A stretch of DNA of 64,000 bases from Paenilisteria newyorkensis (GCF_000766145.1 NZ_JNFB01000007.1:26718-90717); one strand, 5' to 3'. Positions 13,780 to 22,775 are shown, counted from the first letter of the stretch. The notes: generated from the sequence alone by a model not told the origin. A program made the numbers and translations.

Positions 13780-14892
13780 ATGGTTATCGAGGAAGCTGTT
13801 ATATATCATCTTGTTATGCCTCTTAGAGAGACGTTTAAGACTAGTTACGGCTCTATGAAGGATAAACACCTATGCATCATTAAAATCGTCTCAAACGACG
13901 GATTAGAGGGTTATGGTGAGCTCGATGCGTTTGCTGCACCGTGGTACACAGAAGAAACAACAGAGACTGCAGCATTGATCATTAAAAATCACTTACTACC
14001 TATGCTGAAGAACGTTAATCTCACCAATCCTGATCAAATAAATCAAATTTTTCAAGTTATCCGGGGAAATGAGATGGCAAAAGCTGCTGTTGAAACGGCT
14101 GTTTGGGATATTTTCTCAAAAATGTCGGAACAACCGTTAACGACTTACTTAGGTGGTCAAATAGGCAATATCCCTGTTGGAGTTAGTATAGGAATTAAAA
14201 AAAATCTTGACGAGTTGGTGCATACTGTATCTAACTATGTTAACGATGGGTATTCGCGAGTAAAGCTCAAGATTAAGCCGGGGTTTGATATAGGGCCAGT
14301 CGAGCGAATCAGACGCGATTTCCCGAAACTATCATTGATGGTAGATGCTAATTCTGCATATAGTAAATCAGATATTGCTGTACTCAAGCAATTGGATCGA
14401 TATAATTTAGCTATGATAGAGCAGCCATTTGGTGTAACGGATTTTGTGAATCACGCGTGGTTGCAAAAACAGCTACAAACGCCAATTTGTCTCGACGAAA
14501 ATATTCGATCTTTAGAGGATGTAAAGCAGGCAGCTGAACTAAATAGTGCTAAGGCAATTAATATTAAAATAGCTCGTGTTGGTGGCTTAACAGAAGCGCT
14601 TAAAATAGCTACATTTTGCTATGAAAACGACATGATTGCTTGGTGTGGTGGCATGTTCGAAGCAGGTGTTGGTCGTGCGCATAATATTGCTTTAGCCTCT
14701 CGAACGGAATTTAGTTTTCCAGGGGATATCTCAGCCTCTAACCGATACTTTGAGAGGGATATCACGAAAGAAGAATTCAATATTAAGCAAGGGAAAGTAA
14801 CGACTCCATCGGGGTTGGGAATAGGTGTGGAGATAGACCAACAAAGTCTAGATTCCTACTGCAAACGACGAGAATATATCGTTTTAAACTGA
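13780..14892 (+). CDS. menC: Enolase-superfamily o-succinylbenzoate synthase / N-acylamino acid racemase (MenC)
   Basis: 370 aa. N-terminal capping domain (about 1-125) and a TIM barrel. Catalytic lysines are Lys162-x-Lys164 (VKLKIKPG) and Lys263 (NIKIARVGG). Metal ligands are Asp189 (MVDANS), Glu214 (IEQPFG) and Asp239 (CLDENI). The sequence belongs to the MenC2/NSAR-OSBS group, whose members make o-succinylbenzoate for menaquinone and often also racemise N-succinyl amino acids. It lies in a teichoic-acid cluster rather than with other men genes. Starts 8 bases after tagA. Confidence 0.85.
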   Translation: MVIEEAVIYHLVMPLRETFKTSYGSMKDKHLCIIKIVSNDGLEGYGELDAFAAPWYTEETTETAALIIKNHLLPMLKNVNLTNPDQINQIFQVIRGNEMAKAAVETAVWDIFSKMSEQPLTTYLGGQIGNIPVGVSIGIKKNLDELVHTVSNYVNDGYSRVKLKIKPGFDIGPVERIRRDFPKLSLMVDANSAYSKSDIAVLKQLDRYNLAMIEQPFGVTDFVNHAWLQKQLQTPICLDENIRSLEDVKQAAELNSAKAINIKIARVGGLTEALKIATFCYENDMIAWCGGMFEAGVGRAHNIALASRTEFSFPGDISASNRYFERDITKEEFNIKQGKVTTPSGLGIGVEIDQQSLDSYCKRREYIVLN

Positions 14893-14912
14893 AGGATGGA
14901 GCTGAAATTAAT

Positions 14913-15965
14913 TTGCAAATATGGATTATGATTATTTGCTTTCTAATTGGGATTTTGATTATCCCATTAGTCCGCAAATTTGCTTTTTTTATCAATGCAG
15001 TTGATGAGCCTCGTGAAAGGCATATCCACACAAAAATAACACCAACACTAGGCGGCTTAGCCATATTTTTGGCGTTTACTGTAGGAATGTTACTACTAGC
15101 TGTCGATAAAAGTGACTTTTTACCAGTTTACATAGGTGCAGTGATTATTGTCGCGACTGGATTCATTGATGACATTATTGAATTATCACCTAGATGGAAA
15201 TTAGTTGGTCAAATCAGCGCGGCGCTTTGTGTTGTGCTATGGGGACAGATAACCATCGAATTTATTAATATTCCCTTTATGGGGCCGTTATATTTCGGAG
15301 TATGGGCAATCCCGATTACCCTTATTTGGATTGTAGCTATTGTCAATGCATTGAACCTTATTGATGGGTTAGACGGCTTGGCTGGCGGTGTTTCCATTAT
15401 AGCTTTACTAACGATTGCTGGGATGGCATTATTACTGCAAGACGTTTTTGTGGCACCAGTAGCATTTATGTTGATTGCTTGTATTTTGGCTTTCCTTGTT
15501 TATAATTTCCCGCCTGCAACTATTTTTATGGGGGACACGGGCTCTTTATTTTTAGGGTATATGATTGCAGTACTATCCTTGATGGGCTTTAAAAATGTGA
15601 CTTTTATCTCTATACTGGTGCCTTTAATTATTTTAGGCGTGCCGCTTTCTGATACTTTTTTTGCAATCATAAGGAGGTTAAAAGCGAGGACACCAATTTC
15701 AATGGCCGATAGATCGCATATCCACCATAGACTGATGGCATTAGGTTTTTCGCAAAGGCAGACTGTATTACTGATTTATTGTATGGCTATTTTGTTTTCG
15801 ATAACGGGTTTTGTATTCTCGTTTTCGACTACATGGGGAGCCGTTATTCTATTAATATTATTAGCATTTTGTATAGAAATTATCGTAGAATTTATTGGTT
15901 TAATTGGAGAAAACTATCGTCCGATTTTGAATATACTATCCAAAATTAGAAGGAAAAGACCATAG
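14913..15965 (+). CDS. tagO: TagO: undecaprenyl-phosphate GlcNAc-1-phosphate transferase
   Basis: Integral membrane enzyme that starts wall teichoic acid synthesis by moving GlcNAc-1-P onto undecaprenyl phosphate. 350 aa with about ten helices. Conserved cytoplasmic loops are FIDDIIELSPRWKL (Mg-binding DD), NALNLIDGLDGLAGG, FMGDTGSLFLGY and the MADRSHIHHRL His motif. TTG start at 14913; the upstream ribosome site is GGATGGAG. Last gene before a convergent terminator. Confidence 0.96.
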   Translation: MQIWIMIICFLIGILIIPLVRKFAFFINAVDEPRERHIHTKITPTLGGLAIFLAFTVGMLLLAVDKSDFLPVYIGAVIIVATGFIDDIIELSPRWKLVGQISAALCVVLWGQITIEFINIPFMGPLYFGVWAIPITLIWIVAIVNALNLIDGLDGLAGGVSIIALLTIAGMALLLQDVFVAPVAFMLIACILAFLVYNFPPATIFMGDTGSLFLGYMIAVLSLMGFKNVTFISILVPLIILGVPLSDTFFAIIRRLKARTPISMADRSHIHHRLMALGFSQRQTVLLIYCMAILFSITGFVFSFSTTWGAVILLILLAFCIEIIVEFIGLIGENYRPILNILSKIRRKRP

Positions 15966-15974
15966 CAAAAAAAA

Positions 15975-16017
15975 GGCGCTAAGTAACTGGGGAGAATTCT
16001 CCTAGATACTTAGCGCC
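15975..16017. terminator. Bidirectional terminator between tagO and LCP gene
   Basis: GGCGCTAAGTA (15975-15985) pairs perfectly with TACTTAGCGCC (16007-16017). The inner palindrome GGAGAATTCTCC extends it. A-rich on the left (AAAAAAAA) and TCTTATT on the right, so it serves both convergent genes. Confidence 0.9.
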
Positions 16018-16026
16018 TCTTATTAT

Positions 16027-17067
16027 TTAATTCTCTTCGCTGTACGGTAATGCGTTAGGGAATGGCTTATTGACACCTTGAAGTTGCCCAGCAAATTCAT
16101 TAGCAACACTCTGCACAGAGTTCTCGTCTAGTTGGTAATAATAGACGCCATCTTGCGGGGCATCTGCTCCTTTAAGCGAGAGAGATTTCATGTCAATATC
16201 ATTCGTCATACCATATTTAGCAATGGAAAGCATCTGTGAAAAAGTCATATTTGTTTTCATGTTGTCTCCAACAGCTTTAATAACATCGGAGTACTTATTT
16301 ATGGAGCCGATAGAGGTGGACTTATCAATAATTGCCTTCATAACGAGCTGTTGTCGCTTGCCGCGCTCGATGTCATTATCGATATGTCGTGTTCTAGAAA
16401 GCGCTAATGCTTGCTCTCCATCGAGTTTTTGCTTTCCTTTTTTCAGTGTAATAGTACCAGCTTGGTCTTTTGAGTTTTGTTCCGTGAAATCAACGGGAAC
16501 ATCAACTTCAACACCGTCCAGAGCGTCAACTATTTCCAAGAAAGCGTCGAAATTGAAGCGAACATAGTAATCGACAGGAACTTGGAACAAATCTTCTACT
16601 GTTTTCATCGTTAGCTCAGGACCACCATACGCATGAGCAGCGTTTATTTTTGTATATCTGTCAGTTTTACCGTCTTTGCTTTCTATATGGACGTAAGAGT
16701 CACGAGGAATACTTGTCATCTCGAGTTTGTTATCTTTTACATTGAGCGTTGCTAAGATAAGTGCATCGCTACGAGGATTACCGCCATTATTCGCTTGTCG
16801 TTTTGTACTATCATCTACACCGATAATTAGAAAAGAAAAGCTGTCTTTAATCGGGTCAACATCTTTATTACGTAGAGATGATGCCTCTCCGCTTCTCACG
16901 TTATCGTAGGAATTATCTACAGCAAGTTTTGCCGAACTGAACAAATATGTAGCATATCCAGCACACGCAAGTACGATTAGCATCAATGGAATCAGGACTG
17001 AAAAAAGTACCAGTCGGCGGCGTTTATACTTCGCGCTTCTTGGAGCTGGGCTTTTGTTTATAGGCAT
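16027..17067 (-). CDS. LytR-CpsA-Psr family ligase (TagU/LytR-like)
   Basis: 346 aa. A basic cytoplasmic N-terminus (about 1-18) and one membrane helix (about 19-41) precede the extracellular LCP domain (about 85-260). Conserved features: FLIIGVDDS, SIPRDSYVHI (lipid/phosphate-binding Arg), KINAAHAYGG, and the RTRHIDNDIERGKRQQ block. LCP enzymes transfer teichoic acids or other polymers from undecaprenyl carriers to peptidoglycan MurNAc, fitting its place beside tagO and tagA. Ribosome site AAGGAGA, 10 bases before the ATG. Confidence 0.93.
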   Translation of the reverse strand: MPINKSPAPRSAKYKRRRLVLFSVLIPLMLIVLACAGYATYLFSSAKLAVDNSYDNVRSGEASSLRNKDVDPIKDSFSFLIIGVDDSTKRQANNGGNPRSDALILATLNVKDNKLEMTSIPRDSYVHIESKDGKTDRYTKINAAHAYGGPELTMKTVEDLFQVPVDYYVRFNFDAFLEIVDALDGVEVDVPVDFTEQNSKDQAGTITLKKGKQKLDGEQALALSRTRHIDNDIERGKRQQLVMKAIIDKSTSIGSINKYSDVIKAVGDNMKTNMTFSQMLSIAKYGMTNDIDMKSLSLKGADAPQDGVYYYQLDENSVQSVANEFAGQLQGVNKPFPNALPYSEEN

Positions 17068-17236
17068 GAATTATTTTCTCCTTATAATTAAATTTCTAGC
17101 TAAATCCCGAAGTAAAGTATTTGCATATGCAATAGATGCAATTGTACCATGATAAGAAGCTTGGTTTGTTACAGTAAATTTACGTTTGCTTTAAAGTTAT
17201 AGTAAAGAACATTGCAAAACAAAGGTGCTTTTTTCT

Positions 17237-17242
17237 ATTATA
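17237..17242 (-). promoter_or_regulatory. Candidate -10 for the LCP gene
   Basis: On the minus strand this reads TATAAT, about 170 bases upstream of the LCP start. No good -35 partner is visible. Confidence 0.3.
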
Positions 17243-17316
17243 CATAAGTAAGGCGTAAAAGAACATTAAAATCATCATAAATAAGGCAAAATAAGTCGTA
17301 TGTAATAGCATTTTAG

Positions 17317-17859
17317 TTAAATTATTCCACGACTATACTGTTTTATAGCTTTTAAGGTTTTTGTACTCATATCCAATTCTGATACCGTTTTTTCGAAGTG
17401 AAACCCTAATTTTTCTAACAATCTGATAGAAGCTTCGTTTTCTGGAGCTACTTTTGCTGTGAAAATAAGAATGTTGCTTGTTGATTGGACTATTTGCATG
17501 AATGCTTGGAGAACCTCTGACATAATGCCAGACCCCCAGTATTTTTTCTTCAGTTCATATCCAACCTCAGCAGTCATTGTATCAATGTACAACTCATTAA
17601 TGCCAAAAGAGCCGATTATTTCACCACTGGTTTTATCCATAATAACATACCTGTTAGCTGCTTTTTCTTGAAGTATAGCCAAGATAATTTCGCGCGCTTG
17701 CTCAACTGTGCTAAATGTCTCAATATTCATAAAGCGTGTTACATCTTCATCTGACCATACCTGTAGCATTTGATCGGCATCATCGAAAGTCATCCTCCTA
17801 TTTTGCGTGCGCGTGGTTTCGAATTCGGTAGGTATTTTTCGCAATATATCTACTAACAT
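17317..17859 (-). CDS. RimJ/RimL-type GNAT acetyltransferase
   Basis: 180 aa. The RRMTFDDADQML start, the VGYELKKKYWGSGIMSEVLQ acetyl-CoA loop (about 104-122) and the VAPENEASIRLLEKLGFHFE end are typical of RimL-like N-acetyltransferases that modify protein N-termini or small amines. The substrate is unknown. Its ATG follows the stop of the yigZ-like gene with no gap (TAAATG), and its ribosome site AAAGGATG lies inside that gene, so the two are co-translated. Confidence 0.82.
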   Translation of the reverse strand: MLVDILRKIPTEFETTRTQNRRMTFDDADQMLQVWSDEDVTRFMNIETFSTVEQAREIILAILQEKAANRYVIMDKTSGEIIGSFGINELYIDTMTAEVGYELKKKYWGSGIMSEVLQAFMQIVQSTSNILIFTAKVAPENEASIRLLEKLGFHFEKTVSELDMSTKTLKAIKQYSRGII

Positions 17860-18495
17860 TTAGCTAACATCCTTTTCACGATATTTTTTCCCAGTTTCAT
17901 GCATTTCCACCTGCCCATTTGTTAAGTTTGTAGCCCACTCTTGAAATAAAGCGACATCATTACTATCAACATAAACATCAAGAACAACTTTATCAGTGAA
18001 GGCTGTACCGGCGATTTGGTACCCTTTTTTCTCCAGCGCGTTTTCAAATTTTGCGTGGGAGGAGTAATCAAGTGTGCATGAGATAATAATAGCAAGCGAA
18101 CGCTCTACGATGCCTAAAGTGCTACAAGTTTCGCTAACCGCATTACTATATGCGCGTACAAGACCACCAGCCCCTAGTTTGACGCCACCAAAATATCTAG
18201 TGACAACAACAGCAACATCTTTTAATTGTTTCTTCTTTAAAACTTCAAGCATCGGCACACCAGCTGTACCGCTTGGTTCCCCATCATCATTAGCTTTTTG
18301 ATACTGATCACGCTCGCCAAGCAAGTAGGCAGAGCAGTTATGACTAGCATTCCAATTTTTCTTTTTGACATTAAGAATGAATTCTTGCGCGGATTGCTCA
18401 TCTGTGGCTCGAATAATAGAGCAAATAAATCTAGATTTTTCAATAATTATTTCATGTTGCCCAGCTACCTTAATTGTTAAATATTTTTCTAGCAT
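17860..18495 (-). CDS. yvyE: YigZ/YvyE family protein (IMPACT domain)
   Basis: 211 aa. The N-terminal UPF0029/IMPACT domain (about 1-125) carries FICSIIRATDEQSAQ, NCSAYLLG, DDGEPSGTAGVPML and VVVTRYFGGVKLGAGGLVRAY. The C-terminal DUF1949 ferredoxin-like domain follows. The family is often linked to translation control, but its bacterial role is unclear. I start it at ATG 18495, 5 bases after GGAGG (18501-18505). A TTG at 18507 would start within the ribosome site. Confidence 0.9.
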   Translation of the reverse strand: MLEKYLTIKVAGQHEIIIEKSRFICSIIRATDEQSAQEFILNVKKKNWNASHNCSAYLLGERDQYQKANDDGEPSGTAGVPMLEVLKKKQLKDVAVVVTRYFGGVKLGAGGLVRAYSNAVSETCSTLGIVERSLAIIISCTLDYSSHAKFENALEKKGYQIAGTAFTDKVVLDVYVDSNDVALFQEWATNLTNGQVEMHETGKKYREKDVS

Positions 18496-18507
18496 ATAGG
18501 CCTCCAA

Positions 18508-18906
18508 TAGTTAATTTAATGATCTTATTTCACATTCTAACGGAAAAAAGGAAGCGTGTATAGTTAGAAAATGTGTTTGTAGCATATTTGAAAGGTGAAG
18601 TGGGAGCAAATTCATGGTATAATGAATGTCGTTGTTACTTTCGATAGATAAAATTTTTATCGTCTAGGCATTTTTGTGGGAGACTCGAAATATATCAAGT
18701 GATAATCTCTCACGGATTGTATAGGAAGTAATTGGCGAACATAACATAATTATGAGAACGATGGCTTCTAGAAAAGCATGAAATGATACAGAGAAAAGCT
18801 ATAGGAATATAGTCGATAAATTAATCTGAGTGGTCTTTAGAGCTACTAAAGGGATAAAAATGGGAACGAATATGAAAATAAGAATTTTGAAGGAGGATTT
18901 CTCATT
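18508..18906 (+). promoter_or_regulatory. degU upstream region: promoter and long leader
   Basis: No gene. Extended -10 promoter TGGTATAAT (hexamer 18618-18623) implies a leader of about 275 bases. In it GTGGGAGA (18675-18682) can pair with TCTCTCAC (18704-18711) across a 21-base loop. The last bases carry the degU ribosome site AAGGAGG (18891-18897). Confidence 0.5.
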
Positions 18907-19593
18907 ATGACTGTAAAAATCATGATTGTAGACGATCATCAATTATTTCGTGAAGGTATAAAGCGTATACTAGAACTAGAAGATTCATTTGAAGTAGTTG
19001 CAGAAGCCGAAAATGGAAAAAATATAGTTGCTAAGGTGCGCGAATATCGACCAGACATCGTGCTTATGGATATAAATATGCCTACTGTAAACGGTCTGGA
19101 TGCCACAGAAATGCTAGTGAGACAATTTCCGAGTATAAAAGTGGTGGTGTTGACTATTCATGATACAGATGAATTTGTTACAGAGGCTCTGCGCGCTGGA
19201 GCAGTGGGCTATTTACTTAAAGAAATGGACGCTAAAGATCTTGTTGATGCTATCAAGACAGTGGAAGATGGTGGGGCATATATCCACCCGAAAGCTGCTA
19301 TCAAATTAGTTCGTGAATATCGTCATTTGGCTAGTACTAATAATGCACAGGGCGCGTATGGTTATCAGCAACCGGAAGTCAAGATGCCATTACATATTCT
19401 CACGCACAGAGAATGTGAAGTTTTGCAGCTATTGACGGATGGTAAAAGTAATCGTGGCATTGGAGAAACACTTTTCATTAGTGAGAAGACTGTTAAAAAT
19501 CACGTGAGTAGTATTTTACAAAAAATGAAAGTAAACGATCGTACGCAAGCTGTTGTGACTGCAATCAAAAATGGCTGGGTATTCATCAGATAA
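18907..19593 (+). CDS. degU: Response regulator DegU
   Basis: 228 aa NarL/FixJ-type regulator. Receiver domain 1-120 with Asp55 in VLMDINMP as phosphoacceptor, acidic pocket DD at 9-10, and Lys in [11 protein letters not shown]. LuxR-type helix-turn-helix at about 160-225 ([29 protein letters not shown]). No DegS kinase gene adjoins; the upstream neighbour is yvyE on the opposite strand. In Listeria, DegU is an orphan regulator of motility and virulence genes and can use acetyl phosphate (established). Followed 24 bases later by degV. Confidence 0.95.
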   Translation: MTVKIMIVDDHQLFREGIKRILELEDSFEVVAEAENGKNIVAKVREYRPDIVLMDINMPTVNGLDATEMLVRQFPSIKVVVLTIHDTDEFVTEALRAGAVGYLLKEMDAKDLVDAIKTVEDGGAYIHPKAAIKLVREYRHLASTNNAQGAYGYQQPEVKMPLHILTHRECEVLQLLTDGKSNRGIGETLFISEKTVKNHVSSILQKMKVNDRTQAVVTAIKNGWVFIR

Positions 19594-19617
19594 AATCGTT
19601 AAATTTGAGGTGACTTT

Positions 19618-20469
19618 ATGGGGGAGAAAATTGCTATCGTGACTGACAGTACTGCTTATTTACCCCAAGCAGTAATCGATAAGTTTGAGATTTATAGTGT
19701 GGCGCTTTCTGTGACGATTGACGGGAAGTCTTATGTGGAGAATAAAGATATCGATGAAAGCAACTTTTATGGCATTGTGAAGGCGGCTAAATCCTTTCCA
19801 ACAACGTCTCAACCAGCGCCAGGTGATTTTGTTCTTTTATATGAAAAATTGCGGGACAAGGGCTTTGATAAAGTTATTAGCGTCCATCTTAGTAGCGGGA
19901 TTAGCGGTACCTATCAGAATGCTGTATCGGCTGGAGCAATGGTAGAAGGCATTCACGTTACGGCGTACGATTCTGAAATAGCGTGTATGGCTATGGGAAT
20001 GCTAGTGGAGAAGGCTGCAAAATTAGCAACTACAGGAGCTGAATTAGACGTCATTTTGGCGCAATTGGATGCTATGCGTGATGCTATGGGTGCTTATTTC
20101 ATTGTGGATGACTTAAATCATCTTGCAAGAGGTGGTAGGCTTTCCAATGCTCAAGCGATTATTGGGAGTGTTCTCCAAATTAAGCCAATCCTTCATTTTG
20201 AGGAGGCAAAGATTGTTCTGTTCGAAAAAATTAGAACACAGAAAAAAGCATTTCGCAGAATTGAAGGTCTTTTAGCTGAGGCTGTAGAAAATGGTCAAGC
20301 GCAACAAGCATACATTGTTCATGGCAATTGCTATGAAAAAGCAGAGAACTGGAGAGCGGAGTTACAGAAGGCACATCCTAATGTAGATTTTAATATCAGC
20401 TATTTCGGCCCGGTTATTGCAACGCACCTTGGTGAAGGTTCGTTAGCTCTCGTATGGACAATAAAATAA
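19618..20469 (+). CDS. degV: DegV family fatty-acid-binding protein
   Basis: 283 aa. The family signature is present: VTDSTAYLP at 9-17, TSQPAPGDF near 63-71, SVHLSSGISGTYQNA near 89-103 (Ser and Thr bind the fatty-acid carboxylate), and DDLNHLARGGRLSNAQAIIG. DegV/FakB proteins present fatty acids to the FakA kinase for phospholipid synthesis. Whether this copy works as a FakB is inferred. Same operon as degU. Confidence 0.88.
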   Translation: MGEKIAIVTDSTAYLPQAVIDKFEIYSVALSVTIDGKSYVENKDIDESNFYGIVKAAKSFPTTSQPAPGDFVLLYEKLRDKGFDKVISVHLSSGISGTYQNAVSAGAMVEGIHVTAYDSEIACMAMGMLVEKAAKLATTGAELDVILAQLDAMRDAMGAYFIVDDLNHLARGGRLSNAQAIIGSVLQIKPILHFEEAKIVLFEKIRTQKKAFRRIEGLLAEAVENGQAQQAYIVHGNCYEKAENWRAELQKAHPNVDFNISYFGPVIATHLGEGSLALVWTIK

Positions 20470-20479
20470 ATATTTTCAG

Positions 20480-20506
20480 CCTCCTATTAGTTTAGGAGGT
20501 TTTTTA
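20480..20506 (+). terminator. Terminator after degV
   Basis: CCTCCTA (20480-20486) with TAGGAGG (20493-20499), 6-base loop, followed by TTTTTT. Confidence 0.9.
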
Positions 20507-20638
20507 CTAGTATAGCGCACAAACAAGAAAAAATAAAAAGCATAAAAAAGTTCAAACAAACCATAAAAAGTCTGAGAAAAGGCCGAAAAAGTAAATATTA
20601 CTCTAAAATGTATGCCAATAAAGCTGTAATCAGGGATG

Positions 20639-20686
20639 AAAATCGGAATATGGCAATTGGCAAACATTTTTTATTTCGTGTATAAA
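20639..20686 (+). promoter_or_regulatory. comF promoter with imperfect ComK site
   Basis: TTGGCA (20657-20662), 18-base spacer, TATAAA (20681-20686). Overlapping its -35 are AAAATCGGAATAT (20639-20651) and GCAAACATTTTTT (20660-20672). These are two degenerate AAAAN5TTTT boxes (6 of 8 each) with the canonical 8-base spacing. The promoter sits downstream of the ATG at 20636, which argues for the later start of comFA. Confidence 0.45.
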
Positions 20687-20707
20687 TGGGTATACGAGGT
20701 GAGGATA

Positions 20708-22048
20708 TTGCAGAGAAAAATAGAGGGAAGGCTATTTTCAGAAGAAGAAACCCTTGATAGTAAAGGCATGCAACAAGTTAAAGCGATTCAAATCAATGAG
20801 AATAAGAAATTGTGTTTTAGATGCGGAAATAATCAAGAGACCCTGTTTTTTAAATCTCCTTGCAGTCATTGTGGTAGTGAAGAATGTTGGTATTGCAGAA
20901 ACTGTATCATAATGGGGAAGATGACGGCGTGTGCCAACCTTTTCTTTTTACCTAGCGTGATGAGTACCTCACATCAAAGAGATACTTACTTGGCTTGGAA
21001 AGGAGAATTATCCCCAGGTCAACGAGTGGCATCCGATAAAGTGCATCAAGCCGTAAAGGATAGAGAAAACCTACTTTTATGGGCCGTGGCTGGTTCTGGG
21101 AAGACAGAAATGATGTTTGAAGGGATGAATGAAGTGCTGGTCAACGGTGGGCGTCTGTGTGTGGCTTCACCCAGAGTAGATGTTTGTTTGGAACTATTTC
21201 CACGGTTGCAAGAAGTGTTTCCGGACGTGGATATGGTTTGTCTATACGGCGATTCGACAGATGTTTACAATGGGGAACGTTTTGTAGTAGCGACAACCCA
21301 TCAACTCGTTAGATTTTATGAAGCGTTTGATGTTGTTTTTATAGATGAGGTGGACGCCTTTCCGTATGCTAAAGACCCATTTTTGGAATACGCTGTTAAA
21401 AAAGCACAATTACGAACAGGTTGCTCCATTTTTATTACAGCAACGCCAGACAGAAAATGGCAAAAAGAATGCGGTAATGGAAAGCGTAATTTTGTGAAAG
21501 TCCCGGCGCGTTACCATAGAAAATCGCTTCCTGTTCCTCAGAAAATATGGGTAGGGAATTGGAAAAAAGAATTACAAAAACAAAAAATTCCTAGCAAGAT
21601 ACACCAATGGATGAGACAAAAGCTGAGCGAGGATTGTCCCGTCTTACTGTTTTTTCCGGAAATCAAAGTCATGCTAGAGGTGGCAAGCATCCTTGAACAT
21701 CTAAACTTCGAGCCGCTTTTGACGGTTCATTCGGCGGATCCAGAGAGGAAAGAAAAGGTGCAACAAATGCGAGACGGAACGATTCGATTATTACTTACAA
21801 CGACAATTCTTGAGCGTGGAGTAACCTTTACAAATGTGCAGGTAGGCGTCTTCGGAAGTGAAGGGAGAATTTTCACGGAATCAGCCTTGGTCCAAATATC
21901 AGGTCGCGCTGGACGGAAATTTGATTATCCAAGTGGAGATGTGTTATTTTTTCACAATGGTGTTTCTAAAAATATGGCATTGGCGATTTCGCAAATAAAA
22001 ATGATGAATCAACTTGGAAAGCGTCAAGGGTTGTTAGATGAAAACTAA
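20708..22048 (+). CDS. comFA: ComFA DNA-uptake ATPase
   Basis: Superfamily 2 helicase-like ATPase powering single-strand DNA import. 446 aa from TTG 20708, which has GAGGTG 7 bases upstream; the in-frame ATG at 20636 lies upstream of the likely promoter. A four-cysteine zinc finger (CFRCG, CSHCG, CWYCRNC) is near the N-terminus. Walker A AVAGSGKTEM and DEAH-like box VFIDEVDAFP follow. Motif III is ITATPDR and the second RecA domain has QISGRAGR. Overlaps comFC by 11 bases. Confidence 0.93.
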   Translation: MQRKIEGRLFSEEETLDSKGMQQVKAIQINENKKLCFRCGNNQETLFFKSPCSHCGSEECWYCRNCIIMGKMTACANLFFLPSVMSTSHQRDTYLAWKGELSPGQRVASDKVHQAVKDRENLLLWAVAGSGKTEMMFEGMNEVLVNGGRLCVASPRVDVCLELFPRLQEVFPDVDMVCLYGDSTDVYNGERFVVATTHQLVRFYEAFDVVFIDEVDAFPYAKDPFLEYAVKKAQLRTGCSIFITATPDRKWQKECGNGKRNFVKVPARYHRKSLPVPQKIWVGNWKKELQKQKIPSKIHQWMRQKLSEDCPVLLFFPEIKVMLEVASILEHLNFEPLLTVHSADPERKEKVQQMRDGTIRLLLTTTILERGVTFTNVQVGVFGSEGRIFTESALVQISGRAGRKFDYPSGDVLFFHNGVSKNMALAISQIKMMNQLGKRQGLLDEN

Positions 22049-22727
22049 GTGCCTCCTATGTGAAACAGAGTTGATATCGGAAGTTTCTTGGGGAAGTTTA
22101 TTTAAGTTAGAAAAAGAGCGTGTAATCTGTATCAGGTGCGAATCTAAGTTATATCGTATTGATAATGCTACCTGTAGCAAGTGCGGTAGACAGATGGCGG
22201 ATCCTGATGAAGCGTTAATTTGCGAAGATTGCCAAAAATGGGCGAAAAAAGAACGGCAAGGCTATTTACACAAAAATATGGCTTGTTACACATATAATGA
22301 ATTCGCTAAGGATCTAATGGCTCTCTATAAATACAGGGGAGATTACGCGATTGCAGCAGTTTTTGCAGAGCGATTGAAAGCAAAGTGGACAGAAATGAAT
22401 AAAGAGGTCACAATACCGCTACCAATCAGTTCGGAGCGGAGAAAAGAGCGCGGATTTAATCAAACAGAAGGACTCCTTCATTTTGCAGATATTCCATTTG
22501 TGACAGAGCTAAAGAGAGAGCACACCGAAAAGCAATCTAAAAAAACACGCAAAGAAAGAATCGAGCAGGAGCAGTTCTTTTTTGTAGAAAACAAAATGGT
22601 CATTCAATCCAAAGAAATAGTACTAGTCGACGATATCTATACAACCGGAGCCACGTTGCATCTGGCCGCAGAAGCCCTTGTGAAAGCAGGTGCTAAAAGC
22701 GTATCATCACTCACTATTTTCCGTTAA
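22038..22727 (+). CDS. comFC: ComFC phosphoribosyltransferase-domain protein
   Basis: 229 aa. N-terminal zinc-binding cysteines (CLLCE, CIRCESK, CSKCGRQ, CEDCQ) precede a type I phosphoribosyltransferase fold ending in the PRPP loop IVLVDDIYTTGATL (about 194-207). ComFC is required with ComFA for transformation and interacts with it. Starts inside the end of comFA; the region downstream has an independent hpf promoter. Confidence 0.93.
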   Translation: MKTKCLLCETELISEVSWGSLFKLEKERVICIRCESKLYRIDNATCSKCGRQMADPDEALICEDCQKWAKKERQGYLHKNMACYTYNEFAKDLMALYKYRGDYAIAAVFAERLKAKWTEMNKEVTIPLPISSERRKERGFNQTEGLLHFADIPFVTELKREHTEKQSKKTRKERIEQEQFFFVENKMVIQSKEIVLVDDIYTTGATLHLAAEALVKAGAKSVSSLTIFR

Positions 22728-22750
22728 AGCAAAATTTTCAATTATTTTAG

Positions 22751-22775
22751 GTTTGTATTTGAGGATTTGTGGAAT
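22751..22775 (+). promoter_or_regulatory. SigB-like promoter of hpf
   Basis: GTTT (22751-22754), 15-base spacer, TGGAAT (22770-22775). This matches the SigB pattern GTTT-N13-15-GGGWAT except the first G of the -10. It is about 170 bases before hpf, whose orthologue in L. monocytogenes is a SigB target as far as I recall. Confidence 0.5.
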
